Assembly (NCBI GenBank): GCA_900323505.1
Contig: OOIN01000001.1
Coordinates: forward strand, 1,612,001-1,676,000
Reading direction: 5' to 3'
Length of the DNA: 64,000 nucleotides
Origin: Ustilago trichophora
Lineage: Eukaryota > Basidiomycota > Ustilaginomycetes > Ustilaginales > Ustilaginaceae
The position numbers and the translations under genes were made by a program. The first letter of the stretch is position 1, and every line of letters begins with the position of its first letter. The notes under the pieces were generated by a model that saw only the letters and a program-made list of their open reading frames with translations, was not told where the DNA came from and did no database searches. Shown one piece after another: positions 21,521 through 33,600 of this stretch.

Positions 21521-24500
21521 TCAGTAGGGTGGTTGGTAGCCACTCTGGTAGCCGCCTTGCTGGTACTGGTACTGCTGGGGCGGAGGGGGAGGGGGAGGCT
21601 GTCGCTGCGCATGAGCTGGATACCCTTGCTGAGGAGCTCCGTAGGGCTGGTGTTGAGGCTGACCATAGCCCTGTGGCTGCTGCGGGGGAGCGTAACCGCC
21701 GTACTGGGGTTGCTGCTGCTGCTGTGGGGCGCCGTAGGGAGACGGCGATTGGGGAGGAGGCGAAGCGTAATCTTGCGCACCGTACGGTGCGCCATATCCT
21801 TGCTGTGGAGGCGGGGGCATCGACCCGTACCCTCCTGCTCCTCCTTGCTGGTGCCCATACGTCTGTTGGCTGGGCGGAGGAGGAGGAGAGGTGTACCTTG
21901 CCTGTGTAGGCGATGTAGGGCCGGTGGGGGAGAAGCTGGTCTGGAACTGCTGGGGTGGAGGTGGAAGGCCACCACCAGAAGCTGCGCGGGGAGGTTGCGG
22001 GCTCATGCTGTCCCTACCATAGCCGACCTGACCATAGGGTGCAGCAGGTCGTTGCTGCTGTTGTGGAGCAGGCGGAGGAGCAGGCGAGGAGCGAGAGTCC
22101 ATGAATGGTCCACTGGAGAACATGGTTCCGTAAGGGTCGTGTGCTGGCTGCTGCTGCTGCTGGTACGAAGGCTGTTGATGTGGAAGTGGAGGGGGAGGCG
22201 GTAGGCCGGAGTGCGAGGTATCCACCCTCGCACCTGGCAGAGGCGGGGGCGGAGGTCCAGGGGACAACGGACCCGGTGCATTGCCTCCCCCATATGCCGA
22301 ACTGCCGTAACTCGTCTGCCTGTGAGGAGCAGGCGGTGGCGGAGGCGGTCCACCACCACTAAGCCCGCTCAACCCAGCCATCGAAGAAGCTAGCCGATCA
22401 GCACCCCCACTGGACCCCTTCTCCTCCCACTCGAGCTCCGAAACCAACTTTTGCCTTTCGGCCTTTCTATCCCCGACATACCTGTTGACATTCTGCCTCG
22501 TCGACTTGACAATCTCCTGCAGATCCGTGTAAAACTGTAGACCCTTGGCCACTCCAGCCCGGACCTGCGCATTCGAGTCCCTCGCCCGCTTTAACCTCGC
22601 CACCAGCTTGTGGCGCGCCTTTTCTTTCTCGTCCCACTTGGCACCTGCCGACCTGCTCGCCGGAAGTTCAGACAATTCCTTGAATGCGGCGTTGATTTCA
22701 GCGAGGAGCGACTGCTGGTGGTGAAGACTGACTGCGATCCTGTTCTGGTGCGGCTTGAACTTCTCCAGCTCGGCAGCAAAGATCGACGAGTCAACATTCT
22801 GCGCACGACGGTTGAGAACGAGGACTTGGGAAATGTCGTCGGTCTGAATCTTTTCTTTCAGATCGGCGAGGACTTCAGATCGCTCCTTTTTGATCTTGTT
22901 GAGTTTGATGAGTGCTTCATCGATCTGAGTTACTTTGGCTTTGACTGCGGCAATCTCAGACTCGGATGCCTGCTCTTCCTCGGCGGTAGTGTCGATGAGA
23001 GATGCCTGCGCGGTGCTGCTGCCGTAGAGACCAGTCTGACCAGTGAGCGCAGCAGCAAAAGCGCCTTCGAGAGCATCGCGACCAGACACGAGCAGTTGGA
23101 CATCTTCGCGAATTGACTTCCAGAGCTCGCCGATCTGAGCATCGTTCTGCGAGGCTTGCTGCATAGCTTCCTTGTTCTCCTTGAGATTGAGCCGCATGTC
23201 TTTGGTATGGAGGCCGGCGGGATCTTGGTTCCACTTGTGACCGAAGCGCACACGCTGCTTTTCGCACTCCCTGTTCTCATCGTCGAGCGCAGCGAGAGCG
23301 GCATCGATATCGTTCGCTGCCTGCGACTTTATGCTTTCGATGCGTTGAAGCGCAGAGTCTACGCCGGCAGCACCGACACCAAGTCCATCAGCGCCCCGGC
23401 CACCTCCACCTTCAGCTTCCTCGTTCGACCAGCGCATTACCTCAGAGCCAGGATCGGCGAGCGAGTCGAGCATTGCACTACTGCCGCTACCTTGAGCGAG
23501 TGCGCGATACTTCTTCAGGCTTCCAGGGAGACCCAAGTAGTCGAGCGAAGCTTGCAGCTCGCCGGTAGCCAGGTCGTGGCGTTCTGATTCTGCGCGGGCA
23601 ATCTTGGCCTTCTCCTCCGAGTACAGAGACGCCTTCTCGTGCACACCCAGGGGTACGAGGTTCTGGAAGAGATCAGGGCCGATGACACGCTGCACTTCGG
23701 GTGCTGCAAAGATCTCCTGGATCGGAATCGGAGTCGCAGCGACGAGCTTGTCGACCGCGGGGAGCGAAGACTCGGATGGAAGAATGTCGTGGTAGATGAG
23801 GTCATTGTCCTTGACAGCAGTCTCCTTGCGCTCGGTACAGCGTGTAAGATGGGCATTTACGATACCCACGAGGGCGGAGCCTGCATCACTTGGCAGAGAA
23901 GGACGGTCCGCAGCGACGGTGACAGCAGCAGACGAGGTGAAAGTGGCCAACAGATTCTTGGCTTCTCTCGCCGCGGTCTCTGCAACGGTCAAGCGTACGA
24001 GGCAGGCACCATGCGAGCCCGCAGCATCATCCGCTAGCGCCTTGTAGTATTGCATGACCGATGTGAAGTGTCTCGCCTTGACCTGGATGAGGTAGGTCCA
24101 GGAGCGCTCGAAAACACCTTTGGTGACATTCTCCCGCGAGTCCTCAACGAGGCCAGTATAGGCAGCAGCAGTCTGGCTTGCGAGCTTCGAGATGAGACCG
24201 TGGCCCTTCTTCTCTTCAATTGTTTTTTCCAGGAAGACCTCGGATGCCTGTGCAAGCGTGATGCCGACCAGGCACTTGACGACGTCCTTGCTCATGTCGG
24301 TGCTGGGAGCGTGAAGGAAGTTCTCGTTGATGTAGCTCAGCATGCCCGCAGCTTGTCGAAGTGCAGTGTAGGCGCGCTTGAGACCGTCGGCGTTGCCAGA
24401 CATGCGCGGCTGGGTCGAGGCGAGAGAGGATAGGGTAGCAGCGATGTTGAAGATGATGCTGGCTTTCTCGTAGGCCAAGCTAGACTGCGAGATGGCTTTT

Positions 24501-24793
24501 TGTGTGAAGGCATCCTTCCATGGAAAGGGGACACGCAGCTCGGGGAATCGTAGCTCGAGCATCTCGAGCATGTGAAACCATTTGAAAAGCAGATCCCTTC
24601 CGGTTGCATCGGAGGCAGCACCTTTGACCGCATCTTGACGAGCACGATTGAGCTGCGAAGTCTGTTCCGAGTACTTCTTTGGGTCTTCTCCGTAGCTGTT
24701 GGTGATGAGCGACTTGACCGCAGAGCCAAGGTCGACTTCCTCGGTCGTCTTGAGGGGGAGGAGAAGCAGTGGTGACTGGTGTGCATCCGTCAT
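21521..24793 (-). CDS. BRO1: BRO1-domain ESCRT-associated protein (Bro1/ALIX/Rim20 superfamily, Bro1-like)
   Basis: Single exon, 1090 residues. Bro1 acts at the endosome: it binds the ESCRT-III subunit Snf7 and recruits deubiquitination activity during multivesicular-body sorting. Residues 1 to about 390 are a BRO1 domain: it opens [14 protein letters not shown], followed by [29 protein letters not shown] and a helical array including [16 protein letters not shown]. Residues about 400-790 form the V-shaped coiled-coil domain. From about 800 to the end lies a Pro/Gln/Gly/Tyr-rich tail with many PPPPP runs, as in ALIX and yeast Bro1. Rim20 lacks such a long proline tail, so Bro1 is favoured. 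It converges with the gene ending at 21224. Confidence 0.9.
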   Translation of the reverse strand: MTDAHQSPLLLLPLKTTEEVDLGSAVKSLITNSYGEDPKKYSEQTSQLNRARQDAVKGAASDATGRDLLFKWFHMLEMLELRFPELRVPFPWKDAFTQKAISQSSLAYEKASIIFNIAATLSSLASTQPRMSGNADGLKRAYTALRQAAGMLSYINENFLHAPSTDMSKDVVKCLVGITLAQASEVFLEKTIEEKKGHGLISKLASQTAAAYTGLVEDSRENVTKGVFERSWTYLIQVKARHFTSVMQYYKALADDAAGSHGACLVRLTVAETAAREAKNLLATFTSSAAVTVAADRPSLPSDAGSALVGIVNAHLTRCTERKETAVKDNDLIYHDILPSESSLPAVDKLVAATPIPIQEIFAAPEVQRVIGPDLFQNLVPLGVHEKASLYSEEKAKIARAESERHDLATGELQASLDYLGLPGSLKKYRALAQGSGSSAMLDSLADPGSEVMRWSNEEAEGGGGRGADGLGVGAAGVDSALQRIESIKSQAANDIDAALAALDDENRECEKQRVRFGHKWNQDPAGLHTKDMRLNLKENKEAMQQASQNDAQIGELWKSIREDVQLLVSGRDALEGAFAAALTGQTGLYGSSTAQASLIDTTAEEEQASESEIAAVKAKVTQIDEALIKLNKIKKERSEVLADLKEKIQTDDISQVLVLNRRAQNVDSSIFAAELEKFKPHQNRIAVSLHHQQSLLAEINAAFKELSELPASRSAGAKWDEKEKARHKLVARLKRARDSNAQVRAGVAKGLQFYTDLQEIVKSTRQNVNRYVGDRKAERQKLVSELEWEEKGSSGGADRLASSMAGLSGLSGGGPPPPPPAPHRQTSYGSSAYGGGNAPGPLSPGPPPPPLPGARVDTSHSGLPPPPPLPHQQPSYQQQQQPAHDPYGTMFSSGPFMDSRSSPAPPPAPQQQQRPAAPYGQVGYGRDSMSPQPPRAASGGGLPPPPQQFQTSFSPTGPTSPTQARYTSPPPPPSQQTYGHQQGGAGGYGSMPPPPQQGYGAPYGAQDYASPPPQSPSPYGAPQQQQQPQYGGYAPPQQPQGYGQPQHQPYGAPQQGYPAHAQRQPPPPPPPQQYQYQQGGYQSGYQPPY

Positions 24794-25351
24794 GATTGCT
24801 GTGATGGGCGGTGCTCAGCCGCAGGTCTGTGACAGCTAGAAGCTCTGCTTTGTCCAGGAGTTATTTTGTTGTCGTCAGCCAGTAGAGAATGGCGAGGTCG
24901 TGACTGTGGCAATGGCCAGGTAGATAGACAGTATGGGCGACAGCTGTTCGGTAGATCAAGAGCGAAGTTGTCAGATGCTAGTCGAGAGGGAGCGAGGAGG
25001 ACAAGATGGTTGAGCTGTACCTGAATCGGCTGCAGCCTCAGATTGGGCTGCGGAGAGCCAAAAAGTGGAGTTGTACGCACACACACAGCCCCTCAGCCCA
25101 TCCGATTCAGGACCGTGCGCGACAAGACGGGCGTAAGATCAGCGCGGAATCCTCACGTAGTTTCGGAAATTCCGGCGTACGATTCCAAGGTGCCCCCGAC
25201 ACAACGATCCTTTCTCATCATCAGTCACATCAACCAGCTTTTCACAATGTCACCATAATATCTTGATGCTAGGATTGCGACCGATGCGTTCTAGGGGACA
25301 TATGGAAACAGAGACAAAAACAACAAGAGTGCTCGGGAACTGGTCTGTAAA
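24794..25351. other. Intergenic region BRO1/FUN26
   Basis: 558 bp holding the BRO1 promoter and FUN26 3' end (both genes are on the minus strand). No gene seen. Confidence 0.5.
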
Positions 25352-27055
25352 CTACGCTTTGACAGTGAGGAAGCTGAGACCACTTCCGATTGCCAGACCG
25401 ACGCAAAGCCAAAATGAAAGCAGGGTGGCTGCTAATGGACCCTCGCTGGCACCTTTGGAGTTGACAAGCTTGCTTCTCGACGGACCCGAGATCATGATGC
25501 AGGTGCTGACAAGACCATTGGAGAAGCCGAGAAGCAGCATGAGTCCAAAGAAGGGCGCATCGCTCGACTGCATCAGCCCTGCGAGCCACCCGTCTGGCGC
25601 GTCTGCGTTGATGCGGCTGATGGGACCCGTCCTTTGGCTGGTTGAGACTACGTTGCATGCCATAAAGAGCGGCACGAACAACGACCGGAGCAGCGATAGC
25701 GAGAATAGCGCTCGAGCCTTGCGTATCAAAGCTGCGGGCACCAAGCTCGGCAGTGTCCTGCCCAGAAGATCTGACAGGTTGAAGAGGAAGAAATGGAAGG
25801 GCACAAACAGCTGCGGTGATGTGAGGTCCACCGAGCTGGATTCCGACTTGGAGGAGCCCGTGTACACGCTCTGCACCGAAGACGTGAGCGCTGGGAAGAT
25901 GCTGAGTGTGACTACAAACACGAAAGCGACCGCAGCGCAGTCCCACTTGACCTTGGACTGAACAAGCGAGATGCGTAGTAGCGACTCGCGAGTTGCAGGC
26001 GATAAACGGTAGAATCCAGGCACCTTCTTGAGCCACGAGCTGTAGGCAGGATGCGAAATGGATCGAATCGAATGCCAGCTCTGCGTCATGCCGTGCTCTG
26101 CTCGATCTTCAACATCATCGTCATCGCGCCTCGAAGGATCGTCGCGCTCGTCTTCGATCTTGTCGATGGTCGCAACCTGCTTGGCCATGACTTGTGCGTA
26201 CAAGGGTGTATTGACGAGCCAAAGGAACGCACCGAGAACCATCATCATAAGCATCGTGTTCATGCCAAAGAAGAGTGTGGCAGCGCGAGCGATGCCACGT
26301 GCGGTATCCTGCGCCGCCTCGTCGACTCCAGAGGCACCTGGCGCAGGGATAGTTTGCTGCGACCAAGCAGAGGCGATACCGAAAATGCTGATTCCGACAC
26401 CGACCACGCCTTGTCCTGCCAGCATAGAGCCCATAAACGACCCACCAGCGCCAAATGCAGTGCTGAGCGAGACGACGCTGTTCTGCAAGTAGGCGCATGC
26501 ACTCGAGAGCAAGCCGCCTACGAACAAGGTAAAATAGAAGTAGGTGTTGCTGGGTGTGAGTGTAGACTGGTCGTCGTGATGACCCGATCGCGAAGTTTTG
26601 TCGCCTACTCTTGTCGAGAGAGCAAAGCAAAAGACGGAGAGGATGATGACGGAGGAGGAGAGAGTGATTCTTCGTCGCGGGCTCGATCGCTCAAAGCCAC
26701 CTGTCGCGGTTGCGTGGATACCAACAAGGATGCTGATGACGTTGTACGACACAGTGATCCAGCTGCTGAATGTGTTGGCATACGGGGTGCGCGCGAACGA
26801 GGAGCGAAAGTACTCTGCCGGTGTGATGAGCGAGTTGAAGGGGAGCAGAACGCCCATACCGAGGAGGCCAAAGGTCACATAGACGAAAGTGCGCTGTCTT
26901 GCTGACATTTGCTGCCAAGCTGGGGCGCCTTCGACACCGGTCTTGATGAGCGGCTCTGCTGGACCATCCTCGTGTGTTGGAGTCAAAAGCGGGGTGGAGA
27001 GGCCATCATGGGAGCGGGCGAGGAGGCCTTGCTCCTCACCTCGAAGTGGACGCAT
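25352..27055 (-). CDS. FUN26: Equilibrative nucleoside transporter (SLC29/Fun26 family)
   Basis: Single exon, 567 residues, about eleven hydrophobic segments. ENT proteins carry nucleosides (and in the yeast Fun26 case nucleobases) across membranes, in yeast the vacuolar membrane. Signatures: first helix GMGVLLPFNSLITP, the fifth-helix block YLQNSVVSLS, the eighth-helix motif FNLSDLLGR (family pattern FNxxDxxGR) and the tenth-helix GFSNGLVST. The N-terminal 55 residues are hydrophilic, including a Leu-Leu-Ala-Arg element that might direct vacuolar sorting (inferred). A large charged loop lies between helices 6 and 7, typical for the family. Confidence 0.93.
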   Translation of the reverse strand: MRPLRGEEQGLLARSHDGLSTPLLTPTHEDGPAEPLIKTGVEGAPAWQQMSARQRTFVYVTFGLLGMGVLLPFNSLITPAEYFRSSFARTPYANTFSSWITVSYNVISILVGIHATATGGFERSSPRRRITLSSSVIILSVFCFALSTRVGDKTSRSGHHDDQSTLTPSNTYFYFTLFVGGLLSSACAYLQNSVVSLSTAFGAGGSFMGSMLAGQGVVGVGISIFGIASAWSQQTIPAPGASGVDEAAQDTARGIARAATLFFGMNTMLMMMVLGAFLWLVNTPLYAQVMAKQVATIDKIEDERDDPSRRDDDDVEDRAEHGMTQSWHSIRSISHPAYSSWLKKVPGFYRLSPATRESLLRISLVQSKVKWDCAAVAFVFVVTLSIFPALTSSVQSVYTGSSKSESSSVDLTSPQLFVPFHFFLFNLSDLLGRTLPSLVPAALIRKARALFSLSLLRSLFVPLFMACNVVSTSQRTGPISRINADAPDGWLAGLMQSSDAPFFGLMLLLGFSNGLVSTCIMISGPSRSKLVNSKGASEGPLAATLLSFWLCVGLAIGSGLSFLTVKA

Positions 27056-28031
27056 TGGAAGCGAGTCTATGGCTCTGACGGCCGTGGAGGCTTTGCGCAG
27101 GATCGCGCGTGCCCAGAGATGCTCACGTCGACGGCGCGGGAGAAGGAGCGCTTCAGGAGGCCTGGTTTCGAGTGTCGTTCAGCGTGAGGGCTGGAATGCA
27201 GTCTGAATGCGTCGAGCGCTGGTGATGAAGGAGAGAGCGTTGTTGCTCCTTGCAAAATGACTTGATAGCGTCGGCGTCTTGCGAGCTCTGACAATCTCGA
27301 TTTCTCCACACACAGACCGAGCGATCTGACCGGCTGGACCCTCGCCGTAATTTGAGAAAAGGGGCTCCATCTCCGATCAACCACCCATAAGACCCGATTC
27401 AGCGATCGGAAAATGCTGTCAAAAGCTGCAGATCTCGATTTTCTTTGGCGCTAAGATTGGTCAAGGCTGCAAGATCTTGGGCGCTTGCATCTCCCACGCT
27501 AGGGAATGTTGGTGTGGATCGACGACTGGACACGAAACGTGTTTGATCCCGGTCGACAGTGCCATTATATATACTCGGGGGCAAAGCAGAAGTGACGAAA
27601 GACGACTTCGGCCGGACTAATTTAAGTGGTTGCGGAAGGCTTTCTGCAGTTTGCAAACAGTTTCACGAAAGGGCTCAGAGACATCAAGACCATATCCGAA
27701 TGCAAGCACAAGGACCAAGGGATGAACGGAATAGTACAATGGACAAGAAATCAACGGTTTCATGCTTGCACAAGTCCGAAAAAGCTTGATTTCAAGTGCG
27801 TAGTGCAGAACCACCAAAGCGGTGCAGGTGCGCCACCTCGCTGTACGAGATGCAAGCCCTGATGTCGTGGGTCCCAGCCACTTTAATTGTCATTGGCAGA
27901 TATGACATGAAACAAGGGGCCATGTCTGCAAAAGCTGTGGTATTGACAACGGTACCGTACTCGTCGATCGCTCTGCGAGGAGGGATCGACACGCCAAGCC
28001 AAGAGAGATCAGATGATTGGCTCACTGGAAA

Positions 28032-28066
<35 letters not shown>

Positions 28067-29277
28067 AGGCGCATAAAAAGCGTAAAAGGTGGGGGCGTGT
28101 GTCTCTTTTGGGCTGCACAGAGCAGGCGGGGCGTGGATTTTTGCTTTCAAGTCCAGCCGACGCAGGACCGGTAACCGCTCGTTTCCCGCTCGAATCCACG
28201 GTTTTCCCATGCTACTGGGATCCGGTTTGGACGGCATGACATGCTCGGATGGTTCCGAAGTTGCCACACTAAACATTGATGAATGGGTCGGAAAGCCTCC
28301 GAAGCATCGTCGCTGTGCAACTGATTCTGTTAGAGAGAGAAGCACAAGAAAAAGAATTTAAAACCCCCAATTGGTCTCGCCTGTGTCGTGGTGCGTTAAA
28401 TGCTGCATTTCTCCGCATCCATAGAGGCCCACGGTGCATAAAGAGTGTTTTCGCTCCCCTCTCGCTCGGTCCAGCGGTTAACATCGGTCAAAACAAGAAA
28501 AGTCGACGGAAAAGGGAGTTGTAGACCACGGCTGCTCTTTATGCAGGTGTTTAAGCGACATGCTTCTCTGCGCTGCGCTCGTACAGGTTGCACAGCACCG
28601 TTTCCTTCTTGAATACTCTAACGAGCCCTATTTCTCTTCCCTCTCTCCCTCTCACTCCCTCTCCATCCTGTGCACAGACTCTGACCTTTCTGTCGCTTTG
28701 ATCAAATCGTTCATCGTTTCGGTCCTTCCGACCTTGACATCATCTTCTCTTTCATCGTCCTTCCCGCTGCGACTGCTCCATCTACTGTAAACCTGAAGTC
28801 ACAACACCACGTTTGACACATCACACTCTTTTTCGATAGTCACGGGCCGGAACCCAACTACAACTTCACATCTATTGCACCAGCTTGACCGAACCATTCG
28901 AGTGCTCAGCCTTTCCTTACCACATCCGCAGGATTCTTTCATACGCGACGCAACTTGCAATTCGTTTAGCAAGCTTACTGAACGACTTCCTGTCTCAGAA
29001 CAGCTTCTCCGCTTATACGATCTTGCACCCTTAAACGAGTCGATAGGGACTGTTTAACAGACCTTGGAATAGCTTACGGACAACATCACGGCAAATACAA
29101 CAAAAAAGCCGCACCTTTCCTCACACACTATCAGATCAAGAATTGGTTGCGGCATCACGGAGTCAGAATAGCACCCGAGCACAACCCAAGATCACTTGCA
29201 AGCAACAGGCCACCTTCAGAACCAGTCTACAGCCGAGACAGCAGCAGAGCAACGGACACACTTCACAAACCACGAAT
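27056..29277. other. 2.2 kb intergenic region between FUN26 and the START-like gene
   Basis: No convincing ORF. It contains a TATA-like TTATATATAC at about 27565-27574, a 31-A homopolymer (28033-28063) and a CT-rich stretch (about 28560-28800) that is probably the START gene leader. No repeat family or RNA gene recognised. Confidence 0.5.
28033..28063. repeat. Poly(A) tract, 31 nt
   Basis: Uninterrupted run of 31 A on the + strand. Such runs exclude nucleosomes in fungal promoters, or may be relics of a retroposed RNA tail. The sequence to its left shows no structure I can identify as a retroposed gene. Confidence 0.9.
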
Positions 29278-30357
29278 ATGAGCACACCAGGCAACGTGGC
29301 CATCATTCCCGAGCGGCCCGCCGAGAAGGGTTACTGGAAGAACGAGTGGAAAGAAACCGGAGACAAGCTCATCAACATGCTCCTCACACTACGCCAAGAT
29401 ACCGAGGGAGGTTGGGAAGACCGCGGCACCCACAATGGCTGCGAAATTGCCATCTATCCTCGCAAACCGGACGAGCCTTTCTCCGTTATGCCAATGTTCC
29501 GTGGCAAGACGCACGCAGCGGGCCTCACGCCGCTCGAGGTCTTTACAGGTATCCGTATGACCACATTTCGCATGATGTGGGATACCCGCGTCCAGTCGGC
29601 ACACATTATGCGCGCATTTTCGATGCACGAGTTCCTCTTCTACCTCGTGTGGAGAGGCATTGGTCCCATCTACAAGCCTCGAGACATTTGTGGAATCCAA
29701 GCGCTGCGTTGCTGGGATGCGCAAGGCAACCTCCAAGCGATCCCCGATTTCACCACCACCACCTTGCTGCTCGGCTATCAGAGTCTAGACGAGGTCCCAG
29801 GCATCCCCTCCGAGGTGGAAGGCTGTGTCCGTGCCCAAGTCTTCAAAGCTGCGTTCTACCTCGAAAGCCGCGATGGCGGCTGCGACATCACCTACCTTGG
29901 CCACGTCGATCTTGCAGCTGCCATCCCCAACTACATCCTCTCCACACTACACAGCGAATTGCCAAAGAGCAGCACACGGCTACGCGATATGCTTCTCACA
30001 TTCGGTGTACCCCCCGTGCTCATCGATAGACACAATCGTATCGCGCTCCAATATCTCTCGTGCAACCCAGAGACGCGGCAGGTATCGCTTCACGCCACCA
30101 TTGTGCAGTCGGGCACGGTGCATTTGTACCTCGACTACAACAAGATGTTCACCCAAGGTGTGGTGATCAGCAATGTTTTGGGAAGTGCAGCGGCAGCCGT
30201 GCAGGTGAGAGAACATTTCGGCACCGAAGACGGGTTGGAGAGGCGGATGCTGGCGTTGGATCTAATGCCGGAGGGCATCGGTGGAGAGTTTAGGTTGATC
30301 ATCGATGCAGCGGATAAGGAGGGGCCCGAGTCTGGGACTGGGCCGGGCTGGTGGTGA
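29278..30357 (+). CDS. START-domain-like lipid-binding protein
   Basis: Single exon. The open frame extends 5', but the first ATG is at 29278, giving 359 residues (MSTPGNVAIIPERP). The centre matches a START fold: MFRGKTHAAGLTPLEVFTGI, then MWDTRVQSAHIMRAFS, the family block YKPRDICGIQ, VRAQVFKAAFYLE, and DITYLGHVDLAAAIPNYIL near the C-terminal helix. START proteins hold a sterol or phospholipid in a hydrophobic cavity. There is no signal peptide, transmembrane segment or PH domain, so a soluble single-domain carrier is likely. The ligand cannot be read from sequence. The C-terminal 90 residues are an extension I do not recognise. It converges on NOP4. Confidence 0.7.
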   Translation: MSTPGNVAIIPERPAEKGYWKNEWKETGDKLINMLLTLRQDTEGGWEDRGTHNGCEIAIYPRKPDEPFSVMPMFRGKTHAAGLTPLEVFTGIRMTTFRMMWDTRVQSAHIMRAFSMHEFLFYLVWRGIGPIYKPRDICGIQALRCWDAQGNLQAIPDFTTTTLLLGYQSLDEVPGIPSEVEGCVRAQVFKAAFYLESRDGGCDITYLGHVDLAAAIPNYILSTLHSELPKSSTRLRDMLLTFGVPPVLIDRHNRIALQYLSCNPETRQVSLHATIVQSGTVHLYLDYNKMFTQGVVISNVLGSAAAAVQVREHFGTEDGLERRMLALDLMPEGIGGEFRLIIDAADKEGPESGTGPGWW

Positions 30358-30630
30358 GACACTTGCAAAGGGCTCTCGTTCAAGTCTTACAGATGCGGAG
30401 GAGGAATCTAACCAGTGACCGGGCTTCATCGGATGGCCAACCGACGAGTCCATATTGTATAAAGGCATTGTTATAATCACGCTCGGTATTCATAAGAGCT
30501 TGGAGCACTAATTCTAGCTCGGGTTCAGTCAGATGAACACGCACAGTGTGGACTGGTCTGAATGATGAATTGCAACACGGACTTTATATGATGGCTAAGG
30601 TACAAGAATGCAATTGGGACGGGGAGAGTA

Positions 30631-33600
30631 TCAACCACGGCGAGCTCTGCGCTCCTTCCTCTTCTTGCCGATGACATGACCATGGGCGAAGCCTTTAGGC
30701 TTGTTCTTCTCAGCCTCAATCTTCCTTGCGGCCTGAGCCTCCCTTCGCTCCTGTTCAGCTTCAGCCTGTTTAGCTTCGGCATCCTGTTCCTCTCTCTGCT
30801 TTCTTCGCTCTGTGGACTCCTTGATAGCTTTGAGTTTGTCAGCTCGCTTCTTGGTCGTGACAACGTTTTCAATGGCGAATTCGATCATGAGCATTCCTCC
30901 GCGTTCCTTCTCCGCATCGTTGCCGGCTTCTCCCAACTCGGCGAGCTTTGTTCGCAATCGCTGCTTGCGTGTGTTTAGCTCTTCAATCTCGCTACGCAAA
31001 GTGTCGGCTTCTTCGCCCATCTTCTTCTCCTCCAAAGATTTGGTCTTGGAGTGAATTTGAGTGGCAATTCGATCAACTTGCTGTTGAAGGTCGTCCACCC
31101 ACCATTCGCCAAAGAGCTTAGAAACGGCTTTGTTGGCATTTGCCCATCGAATCACTTTGAGTGCTTCGTTGAAGGATTTCATCTCCAAGAAACCGTATCC
31201 TTTCGACTTGCCCATACCAGTCAAGGCTTCCACCCTGTCATGCTGTCGAACGACTTTAGACTGAACAACGGCAGTGGGCCTCTCTCCAGGCTTGCGCTTG
31301 CGATTCTCGACAGAAGAGCTCATGGTGCGATCGGCTTTTTCGTCAGCATCCAAGTCTTGCCTCTCTCCAGCCCGTACCTCCGAGCCGAACGCCTTGATGG
31401 CGTGAATAGCGAGCCTCTTCAGCATTCGATCGGACACAAACAGTGGCAGAGATCGCACGGACAGACGCGTCTTGGAGACAAAGAGCGAAGGGTTGGCTCC
31501 CATCTGCGCCTTGCGGACTTGGAACGACTGAAGACGCTTTTCGACTTCGCTGGGTGCAAGCTTGGCGGCGAAATCAGAGTTGGGGAAGGGAACACCTTCA
31601 CGAAGCAGCCACGTGTTGCGCTTGTCGCCCTTCTCGCGCTCCTTTCGGCCCGAAGTTTCGAGTCGAGAGGCTTCATCTCGGGCTACGGCGGGGATGACAT
31701 TGAGCACGCGACCGTGCAGGTTGAGACTAGCGGTGAGCGGGGCAGCGGGATCGGCGGTGAGGACGGAGGGCATGGCAAAGGGGTTCTTCTGGTTAGCAAC
31801 CGAGGTAGAGGCCGAAGAGGAGCCAGAAACACCCGATTCGCGCTCGATGATCTTGGCTTGAGCCAAGGCTGCATCGGCCGAAGAGGCCTGCCAGAAGCAA
31901 ACGAAACCAGTACCCTTGCTGCGGTTGGTCGTCTTGTCCATGGTGATCTTGGCGTAGCGCAAGGGGCCGAAGGTGCGGAAGAGATTGCGAAGCTCTTCTT
32001 CGGTGGCTTGGTATGGCAGGTTGCGGACGAAGAGGGTGGTTCCCTCCTCGGGTGCAGGGAGCTTGGGTCTCTCCTCGGGCTCGGATTCGTCACCGCTGGC
32101 GGCTTCGGCCTCCTTCCCTTCCTCTTCAGCATCTTCCTCGGGCTCGGACTCGTCAGCCTTGGCCTCCCAGTCCTTCTTGCTGAGCGCCCAGTCGACAGCG
32201 ACAGTGCGTTCGGGCTGAGCGTTGGCACGGACACGGTCGAGAGCCGCTTTGGCGAAACGACGACCGCGGGAGCCAAGGGCAGCCTTGTAGGCAGCACGTT
32301 CAGCGGCACCGTGCTGGATGGTCTTTCCGTTGACGGCTTCGATAGCGCGGGTGGCGTCGTTACGTGAAGCCATCCAGACGAAGGCAAATCCTCGGCCTTT
32401 CTCGGCAGCGGGCTTGGATGTGGCAGTGGCAGTCGTGGTGGTGGGAGCGCTAAGAGCTCCTGCGTCTTCTTCCTCCTCGGTCTTGACAACGATGTCCTCG
32501 GTGGTGGCAACAGCCGCATCCTCGGCGACAGATTCTGCGGTGGATTCGGCAGAGCTTTCCTTGTCCTCGGTCTCCTCCTCCTCAGTATCCTCCTCATCGC
32601 TCTCGTTTGCGTCGTCCTTGTTGTCTTCATCTTCGTCATCAGAGTCGCTTGTATCGGAGGACTCGGCGTCGTCATCCTCGACTTCGATAGCGTCTGCCTC
32701 TGAAGAGGCTTCCTTCTCCTCCTCCTTGACCTCTGTTGTCTCCTCGGCAACAGCTTTGGCCTTGACCTTGGGAATAGTAATTTCGTAGACAGGGCCGAAT
32801 GGCAAGAAGATGGAGCGCAGGTCGGCCTCGTTAACGTCAAAGGGCAAGTTGCGGATAATCAGCCTGCTCGACTTGTCAATCTCGGAGAGCAGCACTGGCA
32901 TGGTGCCCTTTCCGCTGTTCTTCTCGACATCCTGGCGCATCTTCTCCCTCTTTGCAAGTGTCTCTGGGCGCATGTGGGCGGCGATCTTGGCAGCATTGTC
33001 TGCACGCTTCTTGAGAATAGCACTGATCTGAACACCCTTGAAGACGTGGGCGTGAAGTTTCTCGACGGCGGTCATGGCGTGGTTGGGGGTACGGAAGATG
33101 ACGTGAGCGACATCGTTGGGATTGGGCGAAGAGGTGGAAGGGTAGATGACATTTTCGACGTCACCAATCTTGCGTGCTCGCTTGTAGATCTGCTTGGAGT
33201 CGGGAGTGGGTTTGCAGCCGGCGAGACCAGAGAGGATTACGGTGCGCACGGCGTCGGCATCCTTCTCCTGGCTTGCGCCGTGAGAGCGTGCTGGCTTTGC
33301 GCCTTCCGTGCGAGGTCGCTTGGAGGAGGAAGGCGAATCCGGGTCGGACTTGACAGTGGGTCTCTTGTTTCCGGTTGGGTCCTTCTGGTCGGCAAAGGTG
33401 ATCTGAATCTTTCTGCTGCCACCATCGAGCGACTTGCCTTGAAGCTGCTCGAGGGCGGTGGTAGCATCTTCGGGGATGGCAAAAGTAACGTAACCAACAC
33501 CTTTGGACTTCTTGGTGGCCTGATCGGTAACAACAAAAGCTCGCTTCAAAGGACCGATCTCACTGAACATGGTCTGTAGGTCGGTAGTCGTTGCGGTGTA

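Noticed and set aside
25269..26036. 255-codon ORF partly overlapping FUN26 in another frame
   Set aside because: FUN26 motifs are continuous in its own frame; this frame carries none.
29143..29277. N-terminal extension of the START-like protein from a TTG codon
   Set aside because: No ATG in this stretch; Gln/Thr/Arg-rich leader translation. The first ATG is at 29278.
31051..32367. 438-codon ORF antisense to NOP4
   Set aside because: Lies wholly within the NOP4 coding region; low-complexity translation of the reverse complement and no motif. A shadow of GC-rich third positions.
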